A DNA stretch of 64,000 nt from Oreocharis arfaki (lineage: Eukaryota > Chordata > Aves > Passeriformes > Paramythiidae), in NCBI GenBank assembly GCA_013398015.1, contig VZRR01002859.1, positions 1-64,000 on the forward strand, given 5' to 3'. Below the pieces are notes generated by a model, which had not been told where the DNA came from, ran no database searches, and saw only the letters and a program-made list of their open reading frames with translations. Within the stretch, counting starts at the first letter, position 1, and each line of letters starts with the position of its first letter. Made by a program: the position numbers and the translations under genes. Positions 35,359 to 48,005 of the stretch are shown here, piece after piece.

Positions 35359-38300
35359 CCAGTAGTAAGGGTATGCATGACCGTTTTTGTTATAGGAATA
35401 TCCTTTTTTCCTGGTAGTTGGGTTACTGGGTTCAAACCATGCAGTATATACAGCATCATTAAATGACTGAGCAAAAAACTTACTGAGAAAACGTCAGCCA
35501 AATCATCGACATTTTTTAGATCCTTCTAATTATTGCATCAGTTACACTTAAAATTTAGAATTGCAGTATTTTGGGGTTTTTTTCACAACCATAACAGCAA
35601 TGCTGATCTAAAGAAGGGTAAGGGGTAATCTGTGCCTGACAGAAACTTCTAGCAAAAATAAAGTCATATCACCAAATTGCACTTCACAAAGAGATCTTGT
35701 TTTATTTGAAGTGGTACAATTAACAATTACAAGGCAAAGCGCAGATTTCCTGCTAGAGTTTTATCTATATTAAGAAACTACTTTTCTTGCATCACACACC
35801 AGTTTCTTACAGTGTATTTTGAGTGTAGGGCTGTCCAACAACAGCAGAGTTTCTGAAGGATGAAGTGACAGCAAGGGGAAAGTGTCAGAACAGGGAAAAA
35901 CTTAATGTTTTCAGTCTTGCAGTCTACTATTTCACAGTTTAGACAAACTGTGCAATCTTTGAGTAACAATCAGCATATTTAAAAGGTTATAAAAGTAATC
36001 CAACAGTTTTCTTAAATGGATTAAGGGTAATTTAAATACTTCCTCAATGCAGAAGAAGAGTATGTTTACCCAAAGTCTTCTCTCTGGCAGTGACCAGAAA
36101 CAGTTGCCATGGGGAAAAAAAATGATAGAGCACAAGTACAAAAATTTCCTCCATTTTCAAATGTCAGTCACAACCAAAATATGAAAATGATAACATCCTG
36201 TGGTTAGAAATGCCACACTCTCTGAGCTCCTAGTCTATGTATGTAGCAACCTTACTTTGTCAGACTGGTCATGTAGTCATCTAGTGCTTGCCTAACTTCT
36301 CTTATAGTTCAGATACAACACTGTGAAACATACAAAGTGTCCCAATCCCAGTGGTAGACAATTTGTAAAATATTCTTATCTTATATCAAACTCACTCCAG
36401 TAGGACAGAGCAACTCACTGAGGAAATTTTTTCCAGGCATTGGTTTTGAAAGCACATTGCCTGTGAAGCCACCAAGACTTTTGGACATAACATATCACAA
36501 TTTTGCAATAATTATGTAATGTATTTTGAAGTTGTAAGAGGTTGAAGAGCCACAGAATAGTATTTTTCCTCATCACATGTATGCACACACAGGTTTTTAA
36601 TTTGGCGATTAAGTAAACCAAACAAGTCAAATAGCATATTTATTGCATGACAATAATAGGAATGGTGTTTCTTTCTATGTTAACTATACTTCAAACACAC
36701 ACTGATGTTAGAACATTGCTCAGCATGTGCCTGTGAGTACTTTAGTTCATCCTTTATAGTTTTACCAAATGGGCCAATTGTTACTTTATAATGCTGAAAG
36801 TCCAAGACACTGAATACCTGTGTAAAGTAATGTGCATGTCTACCCATCTTCAATCCACCATTGAAAATCTTATGCCATAATCTTCAAAATACTTACTAAA
36901 TTAGGGACCATATCTCTTTCTGTCAATGGTTAACATATTTTAATTTAAAAAGTCAAAGTCTGTAGTGCTTTTTCATATTTTATTCAAAAAATTAAACAAA
37001 ATATTATATGCTCAGTACAAGCTGCATATTGAAAATCAGCGCCTATTATATAATATATGGAAATGATTAGATCAAAGAAGCAAAAATGGTTCAACAAGGT
37101 GACCTTTCAGTCATTTGAATTACCATCCTTCTGCCACAAAATCTAGTATTTCTTGCATTGGAAATTAGTGGGGAAAGCAAATGATCAGCCTACCTCTATC
37201 CATGTACACTGCAGTTTAGAGAAAACCCAGCATTCCCTGGGGCAAATTAGTTGCTGGCAGTATGTGCTTCTGCTGTTGGTACAAAGGGCAAGGTAATGTA
37301 GTAATATTTTACTAGTGTCAGATGGTGCTGTGCAGTAAGAGGCTAGGGCAATTTAATGCAATGCCATTTATTTATAATGGAAGCCTGAATCTCCATCCAC
37401 TGAGCTATAAACCCGTATTTTGTTGGATATAGTCTATTTCCCTAGATCACTGAAGCTATTAAAATCTGAAGACTAAGTTATTGATATGGAAACCTGTTGC
37501 TGAGCTGTTTAGATCTATCTAGTTTTCTAGCACATATATTTTGGCGGTCCTAGATATTTGTTTCTTTTTCAGGTTTTATGGTATACTTAAGCCTGTCACA
37601 TAGCCACTATTTATCTTACAGATGATGTAATAGGAAATACAGCTTTAACAGCCAAATGGAACAGAAGTTCTTACATAGTACAAACTGATTTATCTTCAAA
37701 ATCAGCATATTGTCACTAACCCTTAATATTTTAACAAAATGGTCAGATATCATTTCATAAGAAAAATCTTCACTGTCGGACTCATACTTGTATTCTTGTC
37801 TTGGGCATTGATATATAACTGTCATCACTGAATTGAAAGTTTGATATAATATTTAGAAACGATGAAGAAAGACAGTCAAAATTTGTTCTTGCACTTTGTA
37901 ATAATTTCAGTTATGCAACACATGTATTGTAGTGTTATCTCTCTCTTCAATACACATTGCTACAGAGCATTATCCAAGCACCACAGAGAAGATGAATTCA
38001 GATTTCTGTTTTTGATAGGTCTAATATACTCATGGCCACTGGATGATAAACTATGATTACCATAAATCATATCCTGATATGGCTGACTATCAGAGTTCTT
38101 TTATGTCTCAACAGAACCTTAGCAAGACCTACTACTTTTATAGTGTTCTTTCTCACTGTCAAGGATACTCCTCTATCAGGTCAATTTTTTTAGCTTTTTT
38201 TTTTAATTCAAGGCAAGGTATTCTTTTTAAAAACTGCATCTATGAAACAGAATCTATATTGCAGTATCTAACAGGTAATTTTTTTTTTTTTTTAACTGAA

Positions 38301-39306
38301 GTGGGTTTAATTCAAAAAGATATTAAATGTACCAAGGACCCTAGCTTTCAAAGAATTGAAGTAGCAACTTATGAATGTATGATAGAAGAACAAAAGAGTC
38401 CAAGATGCTTTTCCTAAGTGTGGTACAAAGGTTACTCCCACAGTCCCAGACATGTGACAGACAAAGATTTTTCTCTCACTAGTCCTGCTAACAGCTAGAT
38501 ATAATTAATTCAAAAGCTGCCCACAATCTTAAATTTTAAAAACCTGGCTAAAACCCCATCTTGGAAAAATCAGAGAATATACTGAAAACTGAGCCAAAAC
38601 TATCATTATGACTATTACAGATGGTCCTCGTGGCAGATAGTCCTCAGATCGTATTGGAGTATACATTAGTTTTCTGCATAGAGAAAGTGTAGATAAGAAG
38701 AGTAGAAAAATAGATACAGTATATATTCATGCTCTTTTTCTTTCTATCTTCAAACTCTGTTAGTGAAGACATTAAACTTGTTGGGTCTGTTGTGTAAAAT
38801 TAATTTTTGGTCTAGGACCACTAAAATCAATATAATGAAAAAAAAATCTGGTGAAAGGTTGGAAGCTTCTTAGTGCTCTGCCTAAGGCTGAATAATAGTC
38901 ACTTATTACAGGAGAAAACAGAGCTCCTGCATTTATTGTCAGGAGTCCTTAGTTTTCAGCCAACATTAAACAGAACTGTCCGTTCCCTCAAATATTGGTT
39001 AATGGGCTTTGGTTTTCACAAGGTCTTTCACATCTGCATATCACATGTTTATAGTTATAGCTCAGACATTTTGCCTAGAAGAAGGCAACATATATTTCTG
39101 AGTAATATGAACCTATGGAAATTATGGACAAGAGCATTATGAAATATAAAATATATCTGTGGAACTACATCTGTTTATATCAGATTAGACCTAGTCTAAC
39201 ATGCAGTGATATTTTCAAGGATGATTACCAACTGTGAATTAAGGATGTATATTCCATTCATGCAGCACTGTGTTCCTGCAAGGAGAATTTGGGGTAACTG
39301 TGCTTA
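35359..39306. other. AT-rich sequence, no feature seen
   Basis: No exon, RNA gene or repeat is recognised. T-runs near 38190 and 38280 are low-complexity only. Confidence 0.5.
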
Positions 39307-39310
39307 AAAT

Positions 39311-39801
39311 TGTCGCAGATTGACACTAAGAATCAGGCATGGACGCAGGTTTCATACACATGCCAAGGTCTCGGGCTAACAGGCAAAAGGCGTGGCCTTC
39401 ATTTATTTTCACACTTATACACATATGTACAGACAATCAACAATTGGATGAAGAGGTTAAGCCTCTCCAAATTGATAGGATATAAATTCAGTCCATCACC
39501 TTCCTCCGCCTCCGGAGAAGGAATGCAAAACAATTCTAAAAATACAGCCTAGAAAAGATTCGTTACAAAAACATGGGCATTGTTTATCTCACAACTTATG
39601 AGAAAGTTTTTCACTGCTAACGCAAACAAGGCATGCAGTGAAAAGCCAGGGCAACATAGAATAACTTTTTATTTGCTCACGACAATTCTAGTAATAATGG
39701 TATTGATAAAAAGAAAACCAGATGGAAATGTTATTATATCCAACAGGGAAGTAAAACAACTAGAGAGAAGTTTCTTCTACTAGTTAGTAACAATCAATGC
39801 A
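39311..39801 (-). mobile_element. probable solo LTR with 4-bp target duplication
   Basis: The interval begins TGTCGCAGAT and ends ATCAATGCA (TG...CA). It is flanked by AAAT on both sides (39307-39310 and 39802-39805). On the minus strand a poly(A) signal (AATAAA, plus-strand TTTATT near 39402) lies about 95 bases before the LTR end, as expected for R-U5. A weak TATA (TTTATA) lies upstream. CpG content is higher than in the flanks (GTCGC, GACGC, CTCGGG, GGCGTGG, CCGCCTCCGG), suggesting a relatively recent insertion. The 4-bp duplication is short and A-rich, so it could be chance. I do not recognise the family securely. Confidence 0.5.
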
Positions 39802-39805
39802 AAAT

Positions 39806-42800
39806 TAGTGGTCTCTGAAAAATATTGTGTCTGTACTAACCAAGTTTTTCAGCTTTCCTCATCTTTTCTCACTTATATATTTTGACTCCATGTGCCATAT
39901 TATAAATCATAAAAATCAAAAGTCACAGCGATGCCACACAGACTTCCATCCAATGAAATCCAAGCTGTGAACTGGACTGCATGATCATCATGGCCTGCAC
40001 TTTTCCAATACAAACAAAGCTTAAAGACTTTCTATTTTTAGTCTGGCAGTTTCCTTGGTGTCTGAATTTAAACTCAACTCTCCAAAAGGTATAGTGGTGA
40101 AACTCCTGGGTTTTGTACTTGATTAGCTGAAGAAAAAAAATATGACATCTTCCTATCAATTGAGTTGAGATGACAGATCCCATACCTTTGACAGGAGGAG
40201 GACAAAGTCAGCATCACCAAGGGTCTGTTAAAATGAAGTTGTTACAACTACTTTGATTAATTTAAGCCACCAGGTGATCATGCTGACAGCATAGGGCAAG
40301 ATGGAGAAAAGGCACAAAGGAGCAGGGCTCGTCCCTGTGAGTTAATTCCTTCAGCTGAGCAATGAAGGCTCCAGTATTTTCTGCCATTATGAGAAGGATG
40401 TCTCGGTGGTCACAGCCAAAAGTCCATGATTCTTGCTTCTTAAGCCTCTAGACATACTGAAAGATATGACTTAGTATGAATATTATATCACATGGGGCAC
40501 ACCTACTTTGTGTTCACACCTCTAAAAATTGGAGGAGCTTTATCTCTGCGATGAAGACTATGAAGATAAGACATAAATGATGCAAGTAAGAATTATTCAG
40601 CATTACACATTCATTCAGAAAAATAAAAATCCCAGTCATGTTGACACATATTTATTTGAGACATTTCTACAGATGAAGGCCTTTAGGTAGCATATTCTCA
40701 GAGGATCAAGAAGTTAAAACCATTTCTGTTCATGCTTAACTGAAAATAAATCAGTACATGCATTCTTAATTTTATTGGCAGAACGTAATAACTCTGTAAT
40801 CTTGAAATTTACAACATGTAATAATGCCAGCTATTTAATAATAAACATCTCAATTGCCATTATAATTTTAAAGACCAGAGACAGATATATTCCATCAAAT
40901 TTCCTTTAGTATACAAAGAAAGATATTAATAAAGAAGAAAAAAACCTCTCAGTTTAAAATCAATGCCTGTCTAATTTTCTGAAACTATTGGGATCTCTTG
41001 GTACTTTGTTACTTTATGCATTAAGTCACTCTAAAAGATTACAATGCTTTTTGAGAAGTTTCAAGGACACAGTGAAGAAGAATTAAATTATCAAGTAATG
41101 TTACTGCTTGCTCTTGTATTTACATTTATCCTGGATGAAGTTAATTTATTGTGGGGGAGGGGGCAAAGAGAACCATACATCACACTAATGCAAAGTCCAT
41201 GAAAAATTTGTCCTTCATGCTGTGACTGGACACTGTCAAGCAAGGTTTACAACCTTTTTATCTGTAGCTAAGAAAAGCTGCAGTATTTAGCTACCTCGGT
41301 TGCCACAAGATAAATATTTTCCCCTGATCACATTTATGAAGAAAAGGTGGAAAACAATTCATCTGTTAAAAAGAAATAACCTCTAAAGCATAACCTCCAG
41401 AATCTGATGTATTGATTCTCTCATGTTTCCCTAGATTGGAAAGTGGTGAAACAGAACCAAGAACACCCAGTGGCAGTTGCTGCAGCTTCTCCACATAGGA
41501 CTTGAGGAAAATTAAGATTATGTTTTCACTGTCCGTAATATTACTTTGGTTCCTTTTACATTATGTGCATACAAATTCCCTTGTGAAATCTGTGAAAAAT
41601 TAGATTTTAAATAGACTGTGGTCATGACTAAAGAGCTGTCAGTGAAAGCCTGTGAATTGGTACCCGCACCAAGACTGAAGTCTCACCACTACAGAAGAGA
41701 ACAACACTGTAGAACAGACTATTGGACAGTCGTGACAAATCCTTGATGCTTTATTCTTGCAACAAAGAGTTAATTTAAATTCAATTTCAAGTAAATTTCC
41801 TGTATGAATACTTAATCTTATTTTCACTCAAATTTAAAGTATTGTAAAAAAAGCCTAGAGTAGAAGCTTTGTTCAGGAGAATTTACGTTGTATTCTAGAC
41901 CATATGAATAATCATCATTATTTGTCTTCCTGAAATTAAAGAAGTGTTTTAAAGATAATATTTACACACTCCAGTATTCTGAAAAGAACCCAATCAAAAT
42001 GAAACTAAAGGTGAAAAAAAAAAAGTAAAATCAACCCTTTGCATAGATAATAAAGTGTACAGTTATAGTCTACTCTTCCTATAGCCACAGTATTGCCCAC
42101 TGTTTTTTTTTTCAGCAGTATTTCTATCTCTGTCATTTCACCTCAATTGCTCTGTCTGTTTCAAAGGCAGGGATGCTGTTTTATGCGTGCTGCAACACAG
42201 AACTCACAGCCATATGGGTTGTCCCACAGAGACCCCTATGGGCTCCTAGGAAGGCTTTGCAACCCACATGTGAGCCTTTTAAAGGTATTTCGCTCCTTTC
42301 TAGATTCATAAACCTCATAGGTAATATGAGAAGACTCGAAAAAACAGCGCTGCCACAGATCATAAATGAATATAAACAGACTGACTTCATGAACATTCTC
42401 TTTATTTATTAAAAAATACAGAATCCGTAGGATCAGTGCATCTGCTAATGAGTCTGGAAGCTCTTTTTCCTCTCTAATAGGGCAAAGAGGATAGCAGTAG
42501 TGAAAACATTCAGCCATTACGCACTGGATAATTTTTTCTGGCCAGAATTATGACATGGCTCTAAGCAAAACCTATTAAAATGTGGGAAAAGGACCAAAAC
42601 TATTCGATATATCTTGTGAAAACACTCTGGGGAGCACATACTTTTGAAAGGTTTTTTCATGAAGATAGGATCAACTTTTATTGAAGTATCAATGTTTAGT
42701 GCATTTTTATATCTAAATTTTATTATTAGCATCACCTTTGAAAATGCAGTATGTAAATACGGGCAAACATTGAAATGGTCAGAACAGGGAACTGCTCAAG

Positions 42801-45800
42801 AAGTTGGTAATTAGTGTCAGAACTTGACAGAACCTGGGACATCTGAAGTTAAGCTGGTCCTCTCTTACCTGTACTTACCTTACTGGCGAGAGAGAATTGC
42901 TATCATCTTTTCAGGAATTGCATACTTCTCTTGCTAATTCCTTTCAGATTGCTTCTCAAGTCAGCATCTGGCTTCCTACTCTGTGATGCATGCAATAGCT
43001 TTTATCCCTATTTAATAAATTTTTGTAACAGACTGTAGATGTTCTGTGTGCAGTTGTGCTTTTCAAAACCAAAACCAACCAAAATTGTACCATTATATTT
43101 CATTCTGCAAAGGCTTTCACAAATATTTCAATAAAATATACAAAATAACACAATATTGATTTTTTAATCAGCTTAAATAATAATTATCTACCTGTAGATT
43201 ACCAGTAACCTAGTGGTAAAAGTTAAAGTGACAATTTTATTGTCCCGAACTGATATGTAGGAGTCTTGTTTAAGAGATGCTGGAGCAATTCTGTGGGAAG
43301 CAACAATAATCATCCTTTGCCCTTCTGAACAGACACAGCACACACACGCAAATGTACGCCACAGTTTTGGTCTTTCTCACCCTGCAGCAGTAGTAAAACC
43401 ATAGTTGTATTAGAGGAGTACAGACTTCTCGAAGAACAGCCACTTTCTGATTCCTCCTTGACAAATTTCCGTACTCTAAGTGTAAGCAGTGGCATCAAGA
43501 AATTCTGTTGCTGCAAAAACAAATTCACCATACCTTGAAATATTTTTATGGATTTAGACCTACTACAAATTCAGAATATTCAGTCCAGGTTCTGAATTTA
43601 CTTTAAAGGTAACAATACCAGTGAAATTTCAGCTTGATATTTTTGCTGATTTCTTTGTATCACTCTATGTAGAGCAGTGCTCTTTTATGGCTTCTGTGCA
43701 GAATTAGTTAATGGACTGTACTCACAGCTATCAAGAGAACGTCCCCTTATAGAAATGAATGATCAAAGAGTCTTGTCATCAAAATACTGGATAGATCATG
43801 CAACAGAGTATTGCAATACAGCAAAAATTATATAATATGCAAGCAATGTTTTCCATACTTAGCTGTCATAAAATTTGCATGGTTACATGTAATTTCCCTA
43901 CTGTTTTGGATTTTAAACTTATGCTCTTGTGTGGGCTTCTTCAGATGTGTTGAGAAGGGAATAAATAAGTAGATCCTATTATTTCACACCAGAAAAGAGC
44001 TCTAAACCCAAACCAAGGCAGATTTTTTTAGACTTCCATTCTGTAACACCAAATTATCCTCCATCTCTGCAATCTGAGACCTCAAATTTCAAGCAGCCCA
44101 TGCATTAATTTATTAGCTAAAAAAATGCCTCTGAATCTCACTTTGTGTCTTGAATTCTTCACTAATTACTAGTTACCCTTCAGAAAGGGGTATGTTCAGA
44201 TTAAATTTCAATTTTTTTAACAGATTGTTTTGGTGTGTTAATAATGCAAGAATGGTCTCTGAAAAGAAGATTAAAATGATGATTGCATTGAAATATAATT
44301 GTAAAGAACTTGTAAATATACTGTGCTGTAACCAAAGTATGACAAGGAGATCATATAGGGATACCACATAAGATTTCAGACCCTGTATCAGCAACTGAAA
44401 CAAAAATAGGATCTTATTTTTCTCATAAACATATGGTAGAATCCCATCTGGTATATCTAATCAGTCTGAGAATTATAACATGTCCTGGACTGTTTTTCAG
44501 ATCTGTTAAGTCTTTACTAGCAACATTGGTAAAACTTTTATATTCGCAATGCAGTAGATAAGTCTGAATTTATGTGTGAATCATGCGAAGAGTCATGCGA
44601 AGAAATTTTTACAGAGGTATGTAGGTGGCAGTTTTAAAATATAGTTTCTACTTCTCTGTGAAAGAAAAGGAGATAGGTGCTTGATAATAAAAATCCATAT
44701 GTGATTATACAGTCAATGTGAATTCTTATGTATTGCTGTAAAATGCCAAAAAATCTGCAGAAATTTTTTTCTTGCTCATTCTTCATGAAGACCATAATCT
44801 TTATGGTTAACTGCAGCCAACAAAATATCAATTCTTCAGTTTGGCATATTGTGCATTTCCATCAGAAATGAGGAAGCACCTGTTAGCACGTGTTTCAGGG
44901 CAGCCTCATTGAGTCTTTTACTGACGAGTGGTAAATTGTCCTGCCTATATCGTTCTTCTCCACTAAATTAAAACATTTTTAATCTCTTCTGATATACTTT
45001 CCATCATCATTTTGTGTAAATAAACAGATTTCTGGATTTCCACCAGCCATACTGACACTCAATACTATCAGAGTAACAATGCAATAATTCTGTATGTGTT
45101 TGCGCTGTGCATAATGCTATATGTAGAAAGGTTGCACTAATTAGATCAGGTAAAAGGAAGAAAACTTGAGAACTGTCAGGTTGACCTCATAATTTCTTCT
45201 GAATTTTTTGCATTCTCGTTATTTTCTACATCTGAATAGGACTCACAACATATAAGTTCTTTGATATATAATCTTAATACATTGTTGAGAAATATACATA
45301 GCTAAATAATTTCTACTATTGCCATTGAATAAGAATGTAAACCAAGTAGAGCAAACACATCCTCACTGGTTTACCATTGTACATCAAATAATGCTGATGA
45401 ATTTGATGGAAAGCATGAAAATTGTTATTAAAAAAATTACCATGAGGAAATATAACTTTATCTGAGGCAGCTATACTGTGTGGCTATTACAGCCACACAG
45501 CTCTACTAAGAATGTCAAAATCCCCTGGACTCCATTGTGACAAAAATACAAGCTGCAGGACCATGCATGCAGCAAGACCAGGATTTATTTGTGAAAGATA
45601 GTTGCACAAAGATTTAAGGAAGCCCCCAGGTATCCAAAGTATCCATATTGATACAATAACAGATACAATATTAGATCTGTGGATGACCCATACCTTTTTA
45701 AGAGTGGCTGCTGAACGTGACCTGAGCTGCCTTGGGCATTAGATATCCACATGTAAACATCTGAATGATTCACAAGGCGTGTGCAATGCCCGGACAAGCT

Positions 45801-47417
45801 CTTGTATTCACAAATTCTTTTATACATATACCAATTTTAGAATTTTAAATAATTCTGTACAATTGCCTAAAATGTGTCTTTATAGGTTATAGGCATCATA
45901 ACACAAGTAAACCTATTCCACCATTCACTAATGAGAGTGAATGCTAGACTTGATAAACTAGATAATCCCAAATTTCTCACTGGAAGTAAAAAACAGAGCA
46001 GAGGCTTTAGAGGATTTCTGTTTCCTTGATGCTTCCACTTTTTGCACAACAATATAACTATTTTTATTTTTCTCAGTGTACACAGAACCTGGATGTATTT
46101 CATCCCTGCTACGGAGCAAAGCAATTCTTAATACACTCCATTTGTCTTGCCAGCTCTAAACCACTTAGCTATAAAATACTCTGTCAAACATTTAGTGTTT
46201 ATACTCCAGTTTGCTATCTATACTCCAATTCTAATTTTATTCAGAATGTGATACCTTTTGAAAGGTACTAACTAAAGAAAAAGGATGTAATCTAGTTTCA
46301 GACTGAAATAATTTCTCTAGCTCTCCTGATGGTACACATACTCTCTTTGAGCCTGGTATCCTTTTTTTGGGGGTGGGAGGGGTGAAGTCTGATAAAACTC
46401 ACAGCATAAGAACCAAGAATTAAAGATTCATCTACTAGACAGTTCCAAGTCTAGTTACTGCACTTATCTTAGATATATTTAATCATTGAGCTCATTATGA
46501 AGACTTTTATAAGTCTATCTTACCAGATATATAAGGACTGCATTTTCTTTCTCTATCATCTTAGTCTGTATAGTAAAGAAAGAAATTACTTTTTTTTTTT
46601 TTGTTTTTGCCATGGTGTGCCCTATTAAATTAATGCTCATTTTTATATATATCTTAATTCACATACAATTACTAGGCAACATTTTCTGTTTCCCCAGCAT
46701 AAATTGAGTTTAACTCCTCTTGTTTTAATAGATTTTTGCTGCATGTCCTGTGGTGGCAAAAAGGACAGCGTTTTTCTCAGTGACACTCTGCAGATGCTTT
46801 CAGATCTCTTCCTGTGTGAGATCAGGACAAAGGCAGAGCATTCACCCTGCATTTGGGGGTGGAAAGTTTTGTGGTGTCTCCAGGAGAGAAAGCTTTAGTG
46901 CTACAGCTGAACCCACACTCCTGACTCATTTTTAGAGTGGCACAGAGCTTAGAAGTGAGGAGACAACACAATAAAAATATCCAAAATATTACATGGAATA
47001 TGACATCTACAAAGACTAACCTTTGAAGAAAAGAGGTGTAATTTTTCCATTGGCCTTTTTTGGTGATACGAAAGGAAAGTCAAATCTAATAGGAATATCA
47101 AAGCTTCCTCCAAAACTGAAAAGTAGCAACTTAGAAGACAGAGAAAGGCCCTTGAATAATTCAAAACCAGCTACCTGCTCCATAGAGAGTTGTCGTATTG
47201 AGGTTTTAAAATGGTTGTGAGAAATGCAGCTCGTGCCAAACAAAGGACAAGACTACGAATTTGAATCGAACCATGAAAGTTCTAGTAGAATATATATTAT
47301 TACATGTAAAATAAATATTTAAACAACTTAGTTACTGCAAACCTCTACATTACCTTTAGGATTATTCTTGTATTGTTGTGTATTTGAAAATGCTTCTGCT
47401 GCTTATGCTCATAGGAT
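39806..47417. other. AT-rich sequence, no gene seen
   Basis: About 7.6 kb without a recognisable exon or interspersed repeat. It contains a perfect hairpin (45476-45500, listed), a 12-bp near-tandem 'TCATGCGAAGAG' pair at 44581-44602, and a T-run near 46590. Confidence 0.5.
45476..45500. repeat. perfect 10-bp inverted repeat, 5-base loop
   Basis: CTGTGTGGCT and AGCCACACAG are exact reverse complements separated by ATTAC, forming a 25-base hairpin. The stem is only 10 bp, too short to call a microRNA precursor. Nothing around it suggests a terminator-like role in a vertebrate. Confidence 0.9.
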
Positions 47418-48005
47418 GGTGAAAAATAAAACAAAAACTAAAACACCCTAACCCCACCTTCCTTCTCCCCAGCCTCAGCTTCACTCACTTTGCACCTACT
47501 CTCCACCCCTGAGCAGAGCAGGGGAATAGGGAATGTTGTTGTGCTCAGTTTATAACTGCTTCCCTTACTGCTCCTTCTCTCTTGCCTTTTTCCCAGCTCT
47601 GACATGGGCTCTTCATGGGCCACAGTTCCTTCAGGAGATCTCCATGTGCTCCAGCATGGGGTCCTCCACAGGCTGCAGTGTGGATGTCCGCTGCCGATGG
47701 TCTTCTTCCCACACTGGGGGGAACCCCTACTCCAGTGCCTGGAGCACATCATCCCCCTCTTTCTTCAGTGACCTCAGTGTCCACAGAGTTGTTGCTCTTG
47801 TATATTCTCACTCCTCTCTCACACAACCTTCAGCATGGCATTTTTTTTCCCTTTCTTCACATTTTTCAGCCAAGATGCCCCCACCTGGGCTCTGGGTTCG
47901 GCTGTGCCCCACCGGGTGGGTTGGACCTGCCTGGAACTGGCTGTGTCCAGCACCAGGGAACCTGCACTCACCACAGCCCTCAAACACCTGCTCAATTTTT
48001 TCTAA
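47418..48005 (-). mobile_element. LTR fragment, same avian ERVL-like family as the 14.0 kb LTR
   Basis: In antisense order it contains 'AAAATAAAACAAAAACTAAA', 'CTCAGCTTCACTCACT', 'CTCCAGCATGGGGTCCTCCA', 'CAGGCTGCAGTGTGGATGTC', 'CTCCAGTGCCTGGAGCACAT', 'TTCAGTGACCTCAGTGTCCA', 'GTATATTCTCACTCCTCTCT' and 'CTGTGTCCAGCACC'. Reverse-complemented, this is the U3-to-R part of a family with GC-rich repeated 'CTGCAGCC'-type units. The LTR 3' (U5) end is missing at the low-coordinate side. Open frames of 104-169 codons inside it run on both strands and reflect GC-rich composition, not genes. Confidence 0.8.
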
